A stretch of 5,301 nt of DNA from Friedmanniella sp. (GTDB taxonomy: Bacteria; Actinomycetota; Actinomycetes; Propionibacteriales; Propionibacteriaceae): assembly GCA_025964935.1 (NCBI GenBank), contig JAOPXW010000364.1:1-5301 (forward strand). The letters are read 5' to 3'. A model generated the notes under the pieces. The model had not been told where the DNA came from, did no database searches, and saw nothing but the letters and a program-made list of their open reading frames with translations. The position numbers were made by a program, and so were the translations under genes. Positions 3,594 to 5,301 of this stretch are shown in pieces (the first letter of the stretch is position 1; each line of letters starts with the position of its first letter).

Positions 3594-4940
3594 GTGAACC
3601 ACGTGTCCACGGCCCTCGCCGAACACGCCGTCCTGTCCCCCTCCTCCTCAGCTCCGGCGCCGCGGGCGCCCGAACCGGGCCGTCGCTGGCCCCGGTCCCT
3701 CGCGGCGCTGGAGGTGCGGAACTACCGCCTCTACCTCAGCTCCCAGATGCTGGCCACGACCGGCCTGTGGATGCAGCGCATCGCCCAGGACTGGCTCGTC
3801 CTGGAGCTGACCCACAGCGTCACCGCCGTCGGGATCGCCGTCGCCCTGCAGTTCCTGCCCGTGCTGCTCTTCGGCCTGGTCGGCGGGCTGGTGGTCGACC
3901 GCTTCCCCAAGCGGGTCCTGCTGATCATCACCCAGACCGCGACCGCCCTGACCGCCGCGACGCTCGGGGTGCTGGCCCTGACCGGCGCCGTGCAGGCCTG
4001 GCACGTCTACGTCGTGGCGACCGCCCTCGGGCTGATCACCGTGGTCGACAACCCGACCCGCCAGGTGTTCGTCTCCGAGCTCGTCGGCAGCCGGCACATC
4101 CGCAACGCCATCAGCCTCAACTCCTCGGTCTTCCAGCTCGGCGCCCTCGTCGGGCCCGCGGCCTCGGGGGCGTTGATCCACGCGGTCGGCCAGGGTTGGT
4201 CCTTCCTGCTGAACGCCCTGTCCTGCCTGGTGGTGGTGGTCATGGTGTGCGTCATCAGGACCCGGCCCACGGCCACCGCCGTGCCCACCCGGGGCAGCGG
4301 ACAGCTCAAGGAGGGGCTGCGGGCGGTGGCCCGCACCTCCGAGATCGGCTGGACCATCGCCCTGGTCGGCACCATCGGGGTGTTCGGGCTCAACATGCCG
4401 GTGATCCTCGCCGCCTTCGCCGACCACGTGTTCCGCCTCGGCGTCGGGGGCTACAGCCTGTTCAGCTCGGCCACGGCGGTCGGGGCCCTGTCGGGGGCGA
4501 TCGTGTCCGCCCGCCGCACCGGCACCGTACGGCTGCGCTCGCTCGTCGCCGCGCTCACCCTGCTCGGCGTGGCGGTGATGGCCGCCGCCCTGTCCCCGGA
4601 CCGCTGGGTGTTCGTGGCCCTGCTCGCGGTGGTCGGGTTCTGCACCCTGACCTTCCTCACCGGGGCGAACTCGCTGGTCCAGACCACCGCCGGGCCCGCC
4701 GTCCGGGGTCGCGTGATGAGCATCTACCTGCTGGTGCTGCTGGGCGGCCAGTCCCTCGGTGGGCCGGCGGTCGGCTGGCTGATCGACCACGTCGGCGCCA
4801 GGCCGAGCATGTTCGTCTGCGGTGGCCTGGTCGCCATCATGGCCACCCTGACCGGGCTCGCGATGGCCCGCCGCTCGCACCTCACGCTGCGCTGGCGGAC
4901 CGACGGTCGCCGGCTGCCCGTGCACATCGTGCACGGCTGA
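3594..4940 (+). CDS. Major facilitator superfamily exporter, 12 helices
   Basis: The product has 448 residues. After a polar Pro-rich tail (1-35) come 12 predicted membrane helices. Motif A in loop 2-3 reads GGLVVDRFPKRVLL (about 97-110). DNPTRQVFVSELVG (about 152-165) before helix 5 and RGRVMSIYLLVLLGGQSLGG in helix 11 are typical of MFS_3/EntS-like proton-driven exporters. Such proteins expel siderophores, drugs or other small molecules from the cytoplasm; the substrate here is unknown. It is divergent from a LysR gene with a T-N11-A box between them, so ligand-induced expression is likely. The start is uncertain. GTG 3594 and a second GTG at 3603 have no Shine-Dalgarno sequence, and the well-placed upstream ATG 3537 leads to an in-frame TAG. 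The body is intact, with no frameshift. A similar MFS gene lies in this neighbourhood in mycobacteria (Rv0876c, from memory). Confidence 0.92.
   Translation: MNHVSTALAEHAVLSPSSSAPAPRAPEPGRRWPRSLAALEVRNYRLYLSSQMLATTGLWMQRIAQDWLVLELTHSVTAVGIAVALQFLPVLLFGLVGGLVVDRFPKRVLLIITQTATALTAATLGVLALTGAVQAWHVYVVATALGLITVVDNPTRQVFVSELVGSRHIRNAISLNSSVFQLGALVGPAASGALIHAVGQGWSFLLNALSCLVVVVMVCVIRTRPTATAVPTRGSGQLKEGLRAVARTSEIGWTIALVGTIGVFGLNMPVILAAFADHVFRLGVGGYSLFSSATAVGALSGAIVSARRTGTVRLRSLVAALTLLGVAVMAAALSPDRWVFVALLAVVGFCTLTFLTGANSLVQTTAGPAVRGRVMSIYLLVLLGGQSLGGPAVGWLIDHVGARPSMFVCGGLVAIMATLTGLAMARRSHLTLRWRTDGRRLPVHIVHG
4918..4936 (+). repeat. Stem-loop at the 3' end of the exporter gene
   Basis: CCGTGCAC and GTGCACGG form a perfect 8-bp stem with a 3-nt loop, ending one base before the TGA stop. 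It encodes the last residues (PVHIVH). It may add to termination or protect the mRNA end, or may simply reflect the two GTGCAC copies. Confidence 0.35.
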
Positions 4941-4955
4941 ACGCCGGACCCGCCG

Positions 4956-4979
4956 CGGCCGCCCCGGACCGGGCGGCCG
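4956..4979 (+). terminator. GC-rich hairpin after the exporter
   Basis: CGGCCGCCC (4956-4964) pairs perfectly with GGGCGGCCG (4971-4979) around a 6-nt loop, starting 15 nt after the exporter stop. A mutually exclusive palindrome, CCGGCGG-C-CCGCCGG (4977-4991), overlaps it. No U-tract follows, which is common for actinobacterial hairpin terminators. It separates the exporter from the next gene's promoter. Confidence 0.5.
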
Positions 4980-5007
4980 GCGGCCCGCCGGGGTCGGTCC
5001 GGCCGCC

Positions 5008-5020
5008 TAGGATGGAGACC
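5008..5020 (+). promoter_or_regulatory. -10 element of a leaderless promoter for the rightmost gene
   Basis: TAGGAT at 5008-5013 is followed by 7 nt and the ATG at 5021. No -35 is recognisable in the GC-rich sequence upstream. GGAG at 5014-5017 is too close to the ATG to be a normal ribosome-binding site, which favours leaderless translation. Confidence 0.5.
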
Positions 5021-5301
5021 ATGGCCACCTGGGAAGACGGACCCGAGTACGCGCCGCTGGAGCGCCCCTCGGGCTTCGACCAGCCGGTCGTGGCCGCCCT
5101 CGACGACCCGGAGCCCGTGGCCCGCCCGGCCGACGGCGCCCCGGACGAGCGGCCGGCGTTCACCGACCCGGACCAGCCCGTCCGCGAGCTGGCCAGCCTG
5201 GCCCCGACGCTCGGCCCCACCCGCGACCCGGGCCTGCCGTTCGAGACGGTGTCGACGACGATGACCTCGGCCTCGGCCTGGGGCTCGGCCCACGGGGCCC
5301 G
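5021..5301 (+). CDS. N-terminal part of an unrecognised acidic Pro-rich protein, cut by the right edge
   Basis: ATG 5021 opens a frame with no stop to the window end, giving 93 complete codons. The product begins MATWEDGPEYAPLERPSGFD and goes on with a Pro/Asp/Ala-rich, probably disordered stretch (DDPEPVARPADGAPDE, then PTLGPTRDPGLPFETV), ending in a Ser/Ala/Trp-containing segment. There is no signal peptide or membrane helix in the visible part. WEDGPEYAP-like N-termini are familiar from hypothetical actinobacterial proteins, but I cannot name a function. Codon choice (G/C in third positions) agrees with a real gene, and the start is supported by a TAGGAT hexamer 7 nt upstream. It is in the same direction as the exporter, but the hairpins between suggest separate transcription. 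Confidence 0.7.
   Translation, partial: MATWEDGPEYAPLERPSGFDQPVVAALDDPEPVARPADGAPDERPAFTDPDQPVRELASLAPTLGPTRDPGLPFETVSTTMTSASAWGSAHGA

Noticed and set aside
3648..4934. Long minus-strand open frame opposite the MFS exporter
   Set aside because: The translation is His/Gly/Asp/Gln-rich low complexity, typical of the antisense of hydrophobic codons. The exporter frame has 12 helices and family motifs.
4724..5293. Minus-strand open frame across the exporter end and the rightmost gene
   Set aside because: Arg/Gly-rich shadow that crosses the terminator-like hairpins. The plus-strand gene has a promoter-like hexamer at the right distance and sensible coding sequence.
1..5301. tRNA, rRNA, CRISPR, insertion sequence, attachment site, riboswitch
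   Set aside because: No cloverleaf, repeat-spacer array, transposase, integrase, terminal inverted repeat or recognisable aptamer was seen on either strand.

Overview
This 5.3 kb window is a GC-rich chromosomal segment from an actinobacterium. The evidence is strong G/C bias at third codon positions, actinobacterial families (DUF2530, DUF3027, a long cold-shock protein with a C-terminal extension), and several genes whose ATG lies 6-7 nt after a TAGGCT or TAGGAT -10 hexamer, the signature of leaderless mRNAs. A member of Propionibacteriales (Nocardioides-like or Microlunatus-like) is a plausible guess, but genus cannot be fixed from the sequence alone. Nothing indicates a mobile element, phage, CRISPR array or RNA gene.

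Layout. At 1-127 (minus) is the N-terminus of an unrecognised gene that runs off the left edge. The 128-237 gap holds two divergent leaderless promoters. The leftward one carries a perfect 15-bp SlyA/MarR-type palindrome inside its -35/-10 spacer. Rightward is a small DUF2530-like two-helix membrane protein (238-579). It converges, with only 3 bp between stops, on a minus-strand cluster that reads in transcription order: cold-shock protein (2382 to 1999), DUF3027 zinc-ribbon-like protein (1941 to 1141) and MarR regulator (1104 to 583). A good TTGGGT-17-TAGGCT promoter precedes the cold-shock gene. From memory, the same families sit near one another in mycobacteria (around Rv0871-Rv0880), so this looks like a conserved but functionally obscure actinobacterial neighbourhood.

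The right half is a classic divergent regulator/target pair: a LysR-type regulator (3396 to 2500, minus) and a 12-helix MFS exporter (3594-4940, plus). Their shared intergenic region has a T-N11-A LysR box centred about 66 bp before the predicted exporter transcription start. It also has a short leader ORF with a good ribosome-binding site, and a hairpin that overlaps the leader stop codon, before a weakly supported GTG start of the exporter. After the exporter come GC-rich hairpins, then a new leaderless gene (5021 to the right edge) of unknown function.

How the parts may work together (inference): the MarR protein is the obvious candidate to bind the palindrome at 143-157 and repress the leftward gene. 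The LysR protein probably controls itself and the exporter in response to an unknown ligand. No clearly new multi-gene system is present. The points most worth a second look are the exporter leader region, the operator in the leftward leaderless promoter, and the unexplained DUF2530/DUF3027/cold-shock/MarR grouping.
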